A stretch of 64,000 nt of DNA, from assembly GCA_910586965.1 (NCBI GenBank), contig CAJUMF010000011.1:1-64000 (forward strand). Direction: 5' to 3'. Positions 35,557 through 44,620 of this stretch are shown one piece after another. The stretch's first letter is position 1, and every line of letters begins with the position of its first letter. The notes under the pieces were generated by a model. That model saw only the letters and a program-made list of their open reading frames with translations, searched no databases and was not told the origin of the DNA. The position numbers were made by a program, and so were the translations under genes. This DNA is from an uncultured Dorea sp. Its GTDB lineage: Bacteria; Bacillota; Clostridia; Lachnospirales; Lachnospiraceae.

Positions 35557-36975
35557 TTATCCGTTGCGGATCGCTTCTAACGGACTCAGCTTCATGGCTC
35601 TCTTTGCCGGAAAATATCCTGCCACAATTCCTACAAGCATTGCAAATCCTATGGAAGCCAGCATCAGCCATACAGGAATATAAGAAATATCCGCACCGCC
35701 TGTCGATATCATCTCCGAGTTCGCCGTCAATCCATTAATCGCTACCGACATAAGAAGGCTCAGTATATTTCCAATAATCCCTCCAAAGATACCGATAAAT
35801 GCTGCTTCCATCAGGAACATGCCCCTGATATTGCCAAGACTGCAGCCAAGCACCTTCATAACGCCGATTTCTTTCGTCCTCTCGTAGATGGACATCATCA
35901 TCGTATTTGCGATTCCTATCGCTGCGACAAACAGTGATACCGCTCCGATTCCTCCGAGAACTGCCTGGATAATACCCATCTGCCTGTTCACACTGTCCAT
36001 CATCTCCGCATTCGTTTCCACGTTATAGCCCATCTCTTTGATCGTATTAGCTACTGCCGACACGTTATCCTTGTCATCCACTTTAAGCTGTGCATAAGAG
36101 TAACAAAATTCCTTCATCGGTTTGCCGTTCTTTGTCTGAGGCTGACCGGGGATTACACGCCCCGCAAATTCCTTCTTCAATACCTGCTTTAACGTATCCA
36201 GGTCACAGAATATATAATAGCAGTTAGCATTATAATCATCAACTCCGCCCTTTACAAGACCGCAGCCGCGGACTACATGCTTCTGTACCGGCTTGTTGCT
36301 CTGTCCGCCCTCGCCGCCCTCTTCATCGCCTGCGCTGATATCCATCGGGGATTGCTCCTGGCTGGCATAATAACTATCCTGGTCCAGTATCAAAAACAAG
36401 GAATCCTTTGCCAGATCGATATCCGGAAGCTCACCAGTCTCCCAATACGAAGCTCCTGTGCCTTTTTGCTGGAAATTAACAAGTGTCATATTGCCGTAAA
36501 CCAGCTCAATCTGCCCACTGTTCTTAGGCGGCAGTGTCCCCTCTGACAGCTCAATATTTCTTGACGCAAGTCCCTCCGGTGTCATAGCCATAAGCTGCAT
36601 ATATCCCTCATAGGAACCTTTGAGCAGCATTACGGACATACTGTAGACCGGCTCCACGCTTGTAACATGTTCTAACTGCGCCAGCTTTTTCAGACATGCA
36701 TCATCAACATATTCTTCCGACGCTTCTTCCGAATCGCCCATAGAACTGTACATCATCATATCACCTTCGCCGTTAGCGCCTGACACATTGATCGTAGTCA
36801 GACCTCCGTACTGCTCAATCTCTTGATACATGGCCTGCTGAAGCCCAAGTCCCAACGAAATCATTACTACAATCGATGCTGTACCGATGACAACTCCGAG
36901 GACGGTAAGAAATGTACGTAACTTTCTTCTGCGCAGATTACTACTGCTCATCCTCAGAAGATCCATCCAGTTCAT
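35557..36975 (-). CDS. MacB/FtsX-type ABC transporter permease
   Basis: The 472 residues show the MacB-PCD/FtsX plan: one N-terminal helix (LRTFLTVLGVVIGTASIVVMISLG), a large extracellular domain of about 280 residues, and three C-terminal helices with the conserved FVAAIGIANTMMMSIYERTKEIGVMKVLG. Such proteins do mechanotransmission or export of peptides and lipids with an ATPase partner, here the gene at 38527. The extracellular part is Gly/Glu-rich in the middle. The ATG at 36975 has GAGGAGG and overlaps the upstream gene by 35 bases. Confidence 0.88.
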   Translation of the reverse strand: MNWMDLLRMSSSNLRRRKLRTFLTVLGVVIGTASIVVMISLGLGLQQAMYQEIEQYGGLTTINVSGANGEGDMMMYSSMGDSEEASEEYVDDACLKKLAQLEHVTSVEPVYSMSVMLLKGSYEGYMQLMAMTPEGLASRNIELSEGTLPPKNSGQIELVYGNMTLVNFQQKGTGASYWETGELPDIDLAKDSLFLILDQDSYYASQEQSPMDISAGDEEGGEGGQSNKPVQKHVVRGCGLVKGGVDDYNANCYYIFCDLDTLKQVLKKEFAGRVIPGQPQTKNGKPMKEFCYSYAQLKVDDKDNVSAVANTIKEMGYNVETNAEMMDSVNRQMGIIQAVLGGIGAVSLFVAAIGIANTMMMSIYERTKEIGVMKVLGCSLGNIRGMFLMEAAFIGIFGGIIGNILSLLMSVAINGLTANSEMISTGGADISYIPVWLMLASIGFAMLVGIVAGYFPAKRAMKLSPLEAIRNG

Positions 36976-38530
36976 ACAGAAAATCCTCCTCTTCGCTCTT
37001 TCTCATTCTTTTCTTGCGTTCCTTAAGGATAATGACTGCTGCAGCCACCATCGCAATAATTCCTATCACGATCACGATCGGTACGATCGGCAGCCCGCCT
37101 GACGGCTCTTCCTCCATCGGCATCCCACCTGCATCCATACCTTCATCCATGCCCTCAGTTACCTCGAGCATCAGCTCCTTCTCCTCCGTGGTAGCCTCGC
37201 CCTCTTCATTCTCATAACTCATAGTCATCGTTACCGGCTCCGGTCCCTGTGACGCTTGCGTGCCTTTCAACATAGCGTCTATAGACGCGGTAGCACCGGA
37301 CTCTACATTTCCGACAAAAACCTCTTCCTTCTCGATGCAATTCCCCTCGAAAGTCGCCCTCACATTGTAAAGCTTAATACGCCCCAGATTGTAAAGGTTG
37401 CACATTACGTTTGCTTCATCATCAACGGCAACACTCTCCGGGTTAATCTCAAAATCACTGAATTCAAATCTTGCATCCTGCTTTACCGGAATAGAAAGAC
37501 TGGATGCCGCCTCCACAGCATTGGCGCTGGAATCCTCATATTTCATGCTCAGCTCTACACTGTATGGTTTCTGCAAAAGGTCTGACTTAGCGTTGAGCTT
37601 GATGGAAATATCTGCCGTCCCGTTGGCTTTCATACCGTCCAGATAGATGGAACTGCTCCCCGATGAGGGAAGGAAGGCAGGCGCCGTCGTCTGCTCATCG
37701 GAACCTTCTTCCGGTGCATTGAGATCAAACAGCATATTTTTTACTCTTGTTTTCTTAGAAGTATTCTTCAAATGAACGGTAAGTGTAAAATCAGTCCCGG
37801 CCTTAACGTTCCTCGGCTTTGTATCAAACCCTGTCACGATAACTCTCGGTACTGTTCCGTCACCGCTGCCGCCATCGTCACCGCCGCCACCGCCGGAGTA
37901 GGATGCTTCACCGTTGCTGATACCGCCCTCTTCCTCAGAAGGATCTTTTTCAGGCTTTTTCTCTTCTTTCTCGGCATCATCTTCCTTGTCTTTCGGTGTC
38001 TTGTCTGTGATATGTACTTCTATTGGTTTGTCCTCTTTCTTTTCTTCGGGTTTGGCGATTGTCTTTACCCAAAATCCTTTATCAAATGTATCCTCAGTTC
38101 CATCTTCATATTTATAGGAGCATCTAAAATAAATTTTATGGTTACCACTTTCTATATTGTCTCGCTCTGTAAATTTAAATACAATCTCATCATACTTTTT
38201 TCCTGCTTCAAGCTCTTCTATTCGTTGCTCATCGTCTTGATTATCCTTCTGAAAGGGCCATTTTCCAATATCATCATCTGCGATATACGGTTCAATCACT
38301 ATATTCGTAATTTTTTTACTTTTATGTGTATTTTTCAAATACATATTAATTGTATTAGGAGTTTGATACTTAAATTCAGGCACTTCATTGTTAATTATTT
38401 TCCATTCTATGTCTTTCTTCGTTTGCGCATCCTCCGCCGCCTTCGCCGGCACTTCCACTCCTGCTCCGGCAAGCACCACCGCTGCAAGCACTGCCGCCGT
38501 TCCTCTGATCAATTCCTTCCATCTTCTCAT
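36941..38530 (-). CDS. Exported, membrane-anchored protein with CARDB-like domains
   Basis: The 529-residue product has a signal peptide (TAAVLAAVVLAGAGVEVPAKA), two or three beta-sandwich units about 110 residues long (EFKYQTPNTINMYLKNTHKSKKI; DFTLTVHLKNTSKKTRVKNMLF; RFEFSDFEINPESVAVDDEANVMCNLYNLG), an acidic Lys/Glu linker, a Gly-rich spacer, and a C-terminal membrane helix (IVPIVIVIGIIAMVAAAVIIL) with a charged tail. This is the CARDB/COG1361 layout. It lies between the ATPase and permease genes and is probably their extracellular partner. The function is unknown. Confidence 0.72.
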   Translation of the reverse strand: MRRWKELIRGTAAVLAAVVLAGAGVEVPAKAAEDAQTKKDIEWKIINNEVPEFKYQTPNTINMYLKNTHKSKKITNIVIEPYIADDDIGKWPFQKDNQDDEQRIEELEAGKKYDEIVFKFTERDNIESGNHKIYFRCSYKYEDGTEDTFDKGFWVKTIAKPEEKKEDKPIEVHITDKTPKDKEDDAEKEEKKPEKDPSEEEGGISNGEASYSGGGGGDDGGSGDGTVPRVIVTGFDTKPRNVKAGTDFTLTVHLKNTSKKTRVKNMLFDLNAPEEGSDEQTTAPAFLPSSGSSSIYLDGMKANGTADISIKLNAKSDLLQKPYSVELSMKYEDSSANAVEAASSLSIPVKQDARFEFSDFEINPESVAVDDEANVMCNLYNLGRIKLYNVRATFEGNCIEKEEVFVGNVESGATASIDAMLKGTQASQGPEPVTMTMSYENEEGEATTEEKELMLEVTEGMDEGMDAGGMPMEEEPSGGLPIVPIVIVIGIIAMVAAAVIILKERKKRMRKSEEEDFLYELDGSSEDEQ

Positions 38531-39240
38531 TGTTGTTCTTCCTCCCTCATTCTGCCATGTTCTTCTATCTTTATAATCTTTCCGTCACTGATATGAAAAA
38601 CCCGGTCTGCGTAAGTTGCCAGGTGATTATCATGAGTAACCATAACCAGTGTCTTTTTCTGTTCTCTGACGACCCGCTGCATCAGCTTCATCACATCCTC
38701 CGATGTATGCGAGTCTAAGTTTCCTGTCGGCTCATCGGCAAATATAATCTTCGGATCCACCACCAACGCCCTGGCAACACCTACTCTCTGCTGCTGCCCT
38801 CCTGACATCTGGTTCGGCATATGCTTCCTGTGCTTTCGAAGCCCTACAAGGTCTAACATCTGATTCGCCTTCTTCGTACGGACTTTTCTGTCCTCTCCCC
38901 GGAAGCTTAGCGGAAGCGCCACATTCTCCACTGCATTCATTGTCCCCATGAGATGAAACGACTGAAAGATAAATCCTACATTATTCCTTCGGAAAGCAAC
39001 CAGCTCCCCTTCCTTAAGACTCTCAATATGCTGGCCCCCGATAACTACAGAGCCCTTTGTAGGCTTTTCAAGCCCTGCAAGCATATTAAGGAGTGTTGAT
39101 TTTCCAGAACCGGAAGTTCCTACAATCGCACAGAACTCCCCATGATGTATGTCGAAATCTACACCGTCTAATGCACGGACCGTCTCATCTCCGACTTTAT
39201 AAAGTTTATACAGGTTTCTGACCTGAATTACCTCTTCCAT
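38527..39240 (-). CDS. ABC transporter ATP-binding protein, MacB/LolD type
   Basis: The 237-residue ATPase has the Walker A GTSGSGKST, Q-loop FIFQSFHLM, signature SGGQQQR, Walker B IIFADEPTG and the H-loop VTHD. Its closest functional class is the MacB/LolD/FtsE group that works with the FtsX-type permease at 35557. It is first in the operon, and its stop overlaps the next start by 4 bases. Confidence 0.92.
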   Translation of the reverse strand: MEEVIQVRNLYKLYKVGDETVRALDGVDFDIHHGEFCAIVGTSGSGKSTLLNMLAGLEKPTKGSVVIGGQHIESLKEGELVAFRRNNVGFIFQSFHLMGTMNAVENVALPLSFRGEDRKVRTKKANQMLDLVGLRKHRKHMPNQMSGGQQQRVGVARALVVDPKIIFADEPTGNLDSHTSEDVMKLMQRVVREQKKTLVMVTHDNHLATYADRVFHISDGKIIKIEEHGRMREEEQQ

Positions 39241-39332
39241 AATCTGTACATCGTCCTTTTATCATCATTTGCTACTATCATAACACAGATTACGAAATAC
39301 TTTCATTAGAAAAACGAAAAAATTTCTTAAGA

Positions 39333-39361
39333 TTGCGCCCCTTTCTCATTTATGCTAATAT
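39333..39361 (+). promoter_or_regulatory. Promoter of the 81-residue gene
   Basis: TTGCGC and TAATAT are separated by 17 bases, with a TG one base before the -10 box (extended -10). The start codon lies 30 bases further. Confidence 0.6.
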
Positions 39362-39390
39362 ACTTAGAAAAGAGGAAAGGACATCTGTAT

Positions 39391-39636
39391 ATGATCGATA
39401 CGCCCGGATTATCTGTTAATTTCTTAAAAAAAGAACCTTATACCGGCTCTCATGCCGGTTCCCGCTACTATTTATGCAGTGCTGAAGATAAGATCAAGGT
39501 CTGTATCTACCCGGAACCCTGGTGCTTCGAGGTAACTCCCGATGATGATAAGACATGGAATGAATTTCCCTTTTCTCCGGAAGGGCTCAAAAGTGCTGTA
39601 GATTGGATCGCTGAATACATAACAAAAAAAGCATGA
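39391..39636 (+). CDS. Small protein of unknown function
   Basis: The 81-residue product (MIDTPGLSVNFLKKEPYTGSHAGSRYYLCSAEDKIKVCIYPEPWCFE...) is soluble with mixed strands and one C-terminal helix (EGLKSAVDWIAEYITKKA). I do not recognise its family. The ATG at 39391 has AAAGGA upstream and a good promoter. The final codons are part of the terminator stem used by the convergent Na/Pi gene. Confidence 0.6.
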   Translation: MIDTPGLSVNFLKKEPYTGSHAGSRYYLCSAEDKIKVCIYPEPWCFEVTPDDDKTWNEFPFSPEGLKSAVDWIAEYITKKA

Positions 39637-39667
39637 GAAATTCTCTGTAAAGACAAATTTCTCATGC
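39624..39667 (-). terminator. Terminator of the Na/Pi cotransporter gene
   Basis: A perfect 12-base stem (GCATGAGAAATT and complement) with a 13-base loop is followed on the minus strand by TTTTTTT. It overlaps the 3' end of the plus-strand gene at 39391. Confidence 0.8.
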
Positions 39668-39719
39668 GTCGCGGGGCAAGACACTTTTGCCCTCCCCAGC
39701 CTTATAGTACGATATATGG

Positions 39720-41354
39720 CTAACCTTTCAATACTTCTTCTGCGATGTTCCTCGCATGATCGGAGATACGCTCTAATCCTACAAGGGCATCCAGAAAGAC
39801 AATTCCCGCTTCTGCACTGCATTGATTGTCTGCAAGCCGTGCGATATGCTTCGTTCTGAGCCTGATTTCCAGCTCGTCAATCCTGGTCTCTTTCTCAATT
39901 ACTTTCAAAGCCTTCTCCTGGCTGTTTTCCCTGAACGCCTCTATCGCATACCGATAACTGTCAATCGTCTCTGACATGATTTCTTCCATATGGGACTTCG
40001 CAATGTCAGAAAAAGTAACTTTCTTTTCTATCATTGTCTCCGCGTACTCAGAGATATTCTCACAGTAATCGCTCACCCGCTCAATATCCGATAATATTTG
40101 CAAAAGATGGGCTACTGTCTCATGTTCCTTTTCGCTGATCTGCATCGTGCTTAATCTTACCGCATAATCAGTTATCCCTGCACATAGCTTGTCTACCGTA
40201 GACTCATCCTCCCTGATCTGAGCAATGGCCGTCTGCGCCTTTGTAAATAAGATATCCCTTGCTGTCTCCATCGTCTCCATAACCAGCTCTCCCATGCGGA
40301 CAGCTTCATTGATCGTAGACTGGAGGGCGATACCGGGTGTCTCAAGAACACGTTCGTCCAAGAGTACCTTTCCTCTGTCCTGCTCATCTTCTTTGACATT
40401 GCCAATCTTCTTTGCAAGCTTTATGATCAGGTTTGATGCCGGGAACAGAAGAACTGTCGTACCAATATTAAAAATGGTATGGACCAAACTGATCTGTGTC
40501 TGGCTGATTGCCCCAACCCCGGCCTGCGGATTCATTAATTCAAAGTACACGATCACGATCGTACTGAATATCACTGTTCCGATAATGTTAAATAAAAGGT
40601 GCATAAGCGCTGCTGTCTTCGCATTCTTTTTCGCTCCGAGTCCGGAAAGAATTGCCGTCACACAAGTACCTATATTCTGTCCCATGATGATATAGATTGC
40701 TGCGCTGAATGGCACCAGCCCCGCCGCCGCAAGGCTCTGTAAGATACCCACCGATGCAGACGAACTCTGAATGATGGCCGTCACAACTGCCCCCGCAAGA
40801 ATCCCTAACACCGGACTCTGGCCAAGGACAACGAACATATTCACGAATCCCTCGTATTCTCTCAACGGACCCACTGCATCTGACATCGTGGTGATGCCGA
40901 TGAACAGAAGTCCAAAGCCGATAACGATGCTTGAGATATCCTTGGTCGAACGCCTTTTCCCCGTGAGCATCACGATAACACCGGCAATTACCGCAACCGG
41001 AGCCAGCTTTGACGGGCTTAAAAACTCTGCCCATTCCACGGAAGACACCAGCCATCCGGTCACTGTCGTACCGATGTTAGCTCCCATGATCACGCCCATG
41101 GCCTGGGTAAGGTTCATAAGCCCGGCATTTACAAACCCGACTACCATGACTGTCGTAGCAGACGAACTTTGAATGACTGCTGTAATTGCGGCCCCCAGGA
41201 GCACTCCCATAAGCTTGTTCTTCGTCAGGATCTCAAGCAGTGATTTCATCTTGTTCCCTGCAGCGTTCTCGAGACCCTGTGCCATAATCTGCATACCATA
41301 AATGAACATTCCGAGTCCACCTGCAAATGGTATGATAATATCCAAGTATTCCAT
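39720..41354 (-). CDS. Na/Pi cotransporter family protein with PhoU-like domain
   Basis: The 544-residue membrane protein has the two inverted NptA repeats, each with the signature QSSSA (QSSSATTVMVVGFVNAGL and QSSSASVGILQSLAAAGL). About eight helices precede a C-terminal helical PhoU-like domain (about residues 340-540, EAVRMGELVMETMETARD...). It is expected to move phosphate with sodium. A start-proximal AGGAAAA is seen. It is monocistronic with its own terminator and lies just after the spoVA operon on the same strand. Confidence 0.9.
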   Translation of the reverse strand: MEYLDIIIPFAGGLGMFIYGMQIMAQGLENAAGNKMKSLLEILTKNKLMGVLLGAAITAVIQSSSATTVMVVGFVNAGLMNLTQAMGVIMGANIGTTVTGWLVSSVEWAEFLSPSKLAPVAVIAGVIVMLTGKRRSTKDISSIVIGFGLLFIGITTMSDAVGPLREYEGFVNMFVVLGQSPVLGILAGAVVTAIIQSSSASVGILQSLAAAGLVPFSAAIYIIMGQNIGTCVTAILSGLGAKKNAKTAALMHLLFNIIGTVIFSTIVIVYFELMNPQAGVGAISQTQISLVHTIFNIGTTVLLFPASNLIIKLAKKIGNVKEDEQDRGKVLLDERVLETPGIALQSTINEAVRMGELVMETMETARDILFTKAQTAIAQIREDESTVDKLCAGITDYAVRLSTMQISEKEHETVAHLLQILSDIERVSDYCENISEYAETMIEKKVTFSDIAKSHMEEIMSETIDSYRYAIEAFRENSQEKALKVIEKETRIDELEIRLRTKHIARLADNQCSAEAGIVFLDALVGLERISDHARNIAEEVLKG

Positions 41355-41432
41355 AGTTTTCCTCCCATGTATTTACCAGACTGTCACTGTCTGTTAAACA
41401 CACAATATCATACAGCGGTCTCAAAAACAATA

Positions 41433-41789
41433 TTATTTTTTCATCTTCGGCTCACAGATCAGAGACGCAAGATAGCCAAACACGAGCGCCGCTGAGATTC
41501 CGACAGCACTTGCCTTGAACCCTCCCAGAAAAATGCCGATAAAACCTTCCTTATCCACAGCTTCCTTCACACCTTTCCACAGAAGATTACCGAATCCCGC
41601 CAGCGGGACGCTTGCTCCCGCCCCCGCATAATCCTGTATCGGCTGATAGATGTGAAGCGCCCCGAGAACTGCACCGCTGCATACTAAAAGTACCATCACT
41701 CTTCCGGGCATCAGCTTCGTGCGGTCCAAAAGAATCTGAGCAAGCGCGCAGATCAAACCCCCGACCCAGAATGCATTTATATAATCCAT
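41433..41789 (-). CDS. spoVAE: Stage V sporulation protein AE
   Basis: The 118-residue membrane protein has three to four helices (AFWVGGLICALAQILLDRT, VMVLLVCSGAVLGALHIY, ISAALVFGYLASLI). It is part of the SpoVA channel in the spore inner membrane that loads dipicolinic acid and releases it at germination. It resembles SpoVAC in part (VPLAGFGNLLWKG versus VPITGFANSVAAP). It is the last gene of the block. Confidence 0.92.
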   Translation of the reverse strand: MDYINAFWVGGLICALAQILLDRTKLMPGRVMVLLVCSGAVLGALHIYQPIQDYAGAGASVPLAGFGNLLWKGVKEAVDKEGFIGIFLGGFKASAVGISAALVFGYLASLICEPKMKK

Positions 41790-41804
41790 GTATACTCCCC
41801 CCTT

Positions 41805-42809
41805 CTAACAGTGCTCCAGAACAATGCCATGGGCAATGCCCGGCACACTTGCTCCTTCATTGAAGCTCACGGTTGACATGAGCGCCCCCGTAGGAACGAA
41901 TAAGACTCTTTTCCATTCTCCCCGCTCAAGCTTCGGCAGCACATAGGCCGACAACACTGACGCGGCACAGCCGCAGCCGCTTCCTCCGGCATGTGTATCC
42001 TGCTTATTCTGATCAAAGATCATCATTCCGCAATCTATATGGTTCTTCTTAATATCTATCTCTTTTCCCCTCATCAAGTCAAACAAAATACTCTGCCCTA
42101 CGTAGCCCAGGTCTCCGGTGATGATCCGGCTGTAATCATCCGGCTCGCGTCCAAAGTCCTTCAGATTCCTCTCAATCGTATCTGCTGCTGCCGGTGCCAT
42201 ACATGCGCCCATATTCTGAGAATCCTTCAGACCGTAATCTACAATTTTCCCTACCGTTATACCTGTAATCCTTACATGACTCCGCTTTTTTCCCACCAGG
42301 AATGCACCGCTTCCCGTCACTGTCCACTGTGCAGACAGCGGTCTTTGGTTCGCATAACTTAAAGGAAAGCGGAACTCTTTTTCCGCACTTCCGAAATGGC
42401 TGGATGTTACAGCAAGCATACAGTCTCCATAACCGCCTGCCACACTCATAGAAGCAAGCGCCAGCGCTTCCCCCGAGGTAGAACATGCTCCAAACAGACC
42501 AAACAGCGGAATCCCAAGATCCTCAACTCCTAGGGATGTGGCAATTCCCTGCCGGAGAAGATCGCCTCCAAAAAGGAATCTTACATCCTCCTTATGAAGG
42601 TGGGCTTTTCCCATAGCCAATATACATGCTTCTTTCTGCATGGTACTCTCTGCTGCCTCCCAGGTGTCTTCTCCAAAGAGATTCTCTGTCTCCACCATGT
42701 CAAACATTTTTCCGAGAGGCCCTTCACCCTCCTTTTTCCCAACAACAGACGCACTTGACACCACGAAAGGTGACTGTTCAAATGCAATACTCTGTAATCC
42801 CTGTGTCAT
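41805..42809 (-). CDS. spoVAD: Stage V sporulation protein AD
   Basis: The 334-residue protein has a thiolase-like fold (GIPLFGLFGACSTSGEALALASMSVAGG, MGACMAPAAADTIERNL) and is the dipicolinic-acid-binding subunit of the SpoVA complex on the spore inner membrane. The His/Gly/Cys-rich segment DTHAGGSGCGCAASVLSAYVLPKL is typical of the family. Its length is normal. The gene is spaced 15 bases from spoVAE. Confidence 0.95.
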   Translation of the reverse strand: MTQGLQSIAFEQSPFVVSSASVVGKKEGEGPLGKMFDMVETENLFGEDTWEAAESTMQKEACILAMGKAHLHKEDVRFLFGGDLLRQGIATSLGVEDLGIPLFGLFGACSTSGEALALASMSVAGGYGDCMLAVTSSHFGSAEKEFRFPLSYANQRPLSAQWTVTGSGAFLVGKKRSHVRITGITVGKIVDYGLKDSQNMGACMAPAAADTIERNLKDFGREPDDYSRIITGDLGYVGQSILFDLMRGKEIDIKKNHIDCGMMIFDQNKQDTHAGGSGCGCAASVLSAYVLPKLERGEWKRVLFVPTGALMSTVSFNEGASVPGIAHGIVLEHC

Positions 42810-42833
42810 ATATCATACCTGCCTTTTCTATGA

Positions 42834-43292
42834 TTAAAATATCCCTGCGATCTTTCCGATCCAGTATAAAAATCCAAGCACCCAGCTTGTGAACACCCCG
42901 TACAATATCACCGGTCCCGCAATGGTGAATATCTTACAGCCAATTCCCATCACCTGGCCTTCCTTCTGGAATTCAATAGCCGGAGCCGCTACAGAATTGG
43001 CAAATCCGGTAATGGGAACCAACGCTCCCGCACCGCCCCACTTCGCAATCCGCGGATACACATTCAACGCGGTCAGGACGACACTTAACAGAATCAATAT
43101 CATAGACGTCCAGCCGCCGCTGATATCCTTATCAAGTCCCATCTTTTCACAATAATTCAAAACACTCTGCCCGATCACGCAGATAATTCCGCCTGTAATA
43201 AATGCCTTTGTCATATTTACAGGAAGATTATGCACAGGCGTCTTTTGCTTCACATAATTTTCATATGCTTCCTGCTGCTTCTTTTTATCCAC
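42834..43292 (-). CDS. spoVAC: Stage V sporulation protein AC
   Basis: The 152-residue membrane protein has about four helices (AFITGGIICVIGQSVLNYC, MILILLSVVLTALNVYPRI, IFTIAGPVILYGVFTSWVLGFLYW). In Bacillus the equivalent is the mechanosensitive part of the dipicolinate channel. The start is the GTG at 43292 after AAGGAG; the open frame runs further upstream but lacks a ribosome site and would make the protein much too long. Confidence 0.93.
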   Translation of the reverse strand: MDKKKQQEAYENYVKQKTPVHNLPVNMTKAFITGGIICVIGQSVLNYCEKMGLDKDISGGWTSMILILLSVVLTALNVYPRIAKWGGAGALVPITGFANSVAAPAIEFQKEGQVMGIGCKIFTIAGPVILYGVFTSWVLGFLYWIGKIAGIF

Positions 43293-43317
43293 TCTACTCT
43301 CTCCTTCCAAATCGCCG

Positions 43318-43734
43318 TTACCATCCCCGGTAAAAGAAAATAAGTGCGCCGATTCCTTTTCCGATTGCCATAGCCGCAATAAGATACGGGATACATTTGA
43401 TAATCTTTGCACGTCTGATAAATATAGGGAACACATTCAAGATCTCTGCCAGCGCCATAGACCAGCACCCCACGAAAATTCCCGCAAAGATGCCGAACAC
43501 CGGGAGAATCCATCCCCCGCCAGGTATCGTCAGGTGATAGACCCAGAAAATATTTCCGAGCATACCACCAAGGGCAACGCTGTCTTCATAAAGAAAAATA
43601 TGTTCTCCTGTGTGTGTGCGGTCTGCAAAGTCCGAGATAACCCCTAACCCGATAATAAAGGAAAACAGACCTGCCGCTACTGCAAACCCGGCACTAAGTC
43701 CTAGAATTGCCAGTATGATCTGAGCTGCCCACAT
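43318..43734 (-). CDS. spoVAB: Stage V sporulation protein AB
   Basis: The 138-residue inner-membrane protein has four helices and matches the normal length of about 140 (MWAAQIILAILGLSAGFAVAAGLFSFI, SVALGGMLGNIFWVY, GIFAGIFVGCWSMALAEILNVFPIF). I chose the ATG at 43734, with AAAGGG upstream; a TTG eleven codons earlier has no ribosome site. It overlaps the end of spoVAA by 41 bases. Confidence 0.9.
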   Translation of the reverse strand: MWAAQIILAILGLSAGFAVAAGLFSFIIGLGVISDFADRTHTGEHIFLYEDSVALGGMLGNIFWVYHLTIPGGGWILPVFGIFAGIFVGCWSMALAEILNVFPIFIRRAKIIKCIPYLIAAMAIGKGIGALIFFYRGW

Positions 43735-44368
43735 CCAGTTCTTTTCCCTTTCTTGAAAAATCTTCAATCAATGTTGTCTGAATATCATTCTCATACAGAC
43801 GCATCTCCACTTCCATCGGTGTCGGGTCCACCGTAAATTTCTTTTTCCCAAAATGATTAAAAAAGGTAAGAATTCCTATGATCACTCCGATGCTGTACGT
43901 AAGTTCCAGAATTGTGAATCCTGAACTTTTTGTTCCTGTCAGACTTTCGTATATCTGGCCGAACATTTTTGTCACGTCAACATCGTTGTTAAAAGCCATC
44001 ATAGAAAATGCAGCACCGCAGAAAGTGATAATGACGACTGATACTGTCTTTATCCAATGGAGAAGCTGTCCCGCTATCTGCTGTTCTTCCAGCGTAACAA
44101 TGAAATCCTGCTCTCCAACATTCTGGATATCTGCATTCGGATATACCTCATGGATGCACTCGATCACTTTAAGAATCGATACTGCCGTCCTGTTCTGGTT
44201 CTTTTTGTCTGTATTATGGAATTTCAGCAGCTTTAAAGTCTTAAGCCTCGAAGTGACTGACGAATTGGCACACTCGATCTTAAGGACATCCCCAAGAGTA
44301 ACTTCCGGTTTTGTCACCTCTACATTACGGTCTGCCTTGATATAGATCGTATCACTGCTCGAAGCCAT
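43694..44368 (-). CDS. spoVAA: Stage V sporulation protein AA
   Basis: The 224-residue protein has a cytosolic domain (TIYIKADRNVEVTKPEVTLGDVLKIECAN) and two C-terminal membrane helices (IKTVSVVIITFCGAAFSMMAF; LTYSIGVIIGILTFF). It is the first SpoVA subunit gene. The ATG at 44368 follows GGAGG by 5 bases. Length and order (AA-AB-AC-AD-AE) are standard. Confidence 0.9.
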   Translation of the reverse strand: MASSSDTIYIKADRNVEVTKPEVTLGDVLKIECANSSVTSRLKTLKLLKFHNTDKKNQNRTAVSILKVIECIHEVYPNADIQNVGEQDFIVTLEEQQIAGQLLHWIKTVSVVIITFCGAAFSMMAFNNDVDVTKMFGQIYESLTGTKSSGFTILELTYSIGVIIGILTFFNHFGKKKFTVDPTPMEVEMRLYENDIQTTLIEDFSRKGKELDVGSSDHTGNSRT

Positions 44369-44552
44369 AGTGTCCTCCGCCGCCGTCAGCCAGTGCAGTG
44401 CCCGGATTCCATTCCGTCTGTCTGACCAATGTGCCTTCACTCATATTCTTTCCTTTTTTTACATCGCCAAAATAATAGAGCAGTCCGATGATAACTGCTG
44501 CCGCCACTACGACTGCCAGGCAGAGCCGCAGTTTTTTTCTTGCCTCTTCCAT
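44352..44552 (-). CDS. Small single-pass membrane protein between sigF and spoVAA
   Basis: The 66-residue product has a basic N-terminus (MEEARKKLRLC), one membrane helix (LAVVVAAAVIIGLLYYFG) and an external tail ending GGGGHYGFEQ. GGAAGG lies 8 bases before the ATG. It overlaps the spoVAA start by 17 bases, so it is co-translated. I do not recognise it as a named SpoVA subunit. Its place suggests a forespore membrane role. Confidence 0.65.
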   Translation of the reverse strand: MEEARKKLRLCLAVVVAAAVIIGLLYYFGDVKKGKNMSEGTLVRQTEWNPGTALADGGGGHYGFEQ

Positions 44553-44620
44553 ACTGACACCTTCCTTTGTTTTTCTGTTAGTATGCTGCTTTTTTATTAA
44601 AATATACACATAGAAACTTG

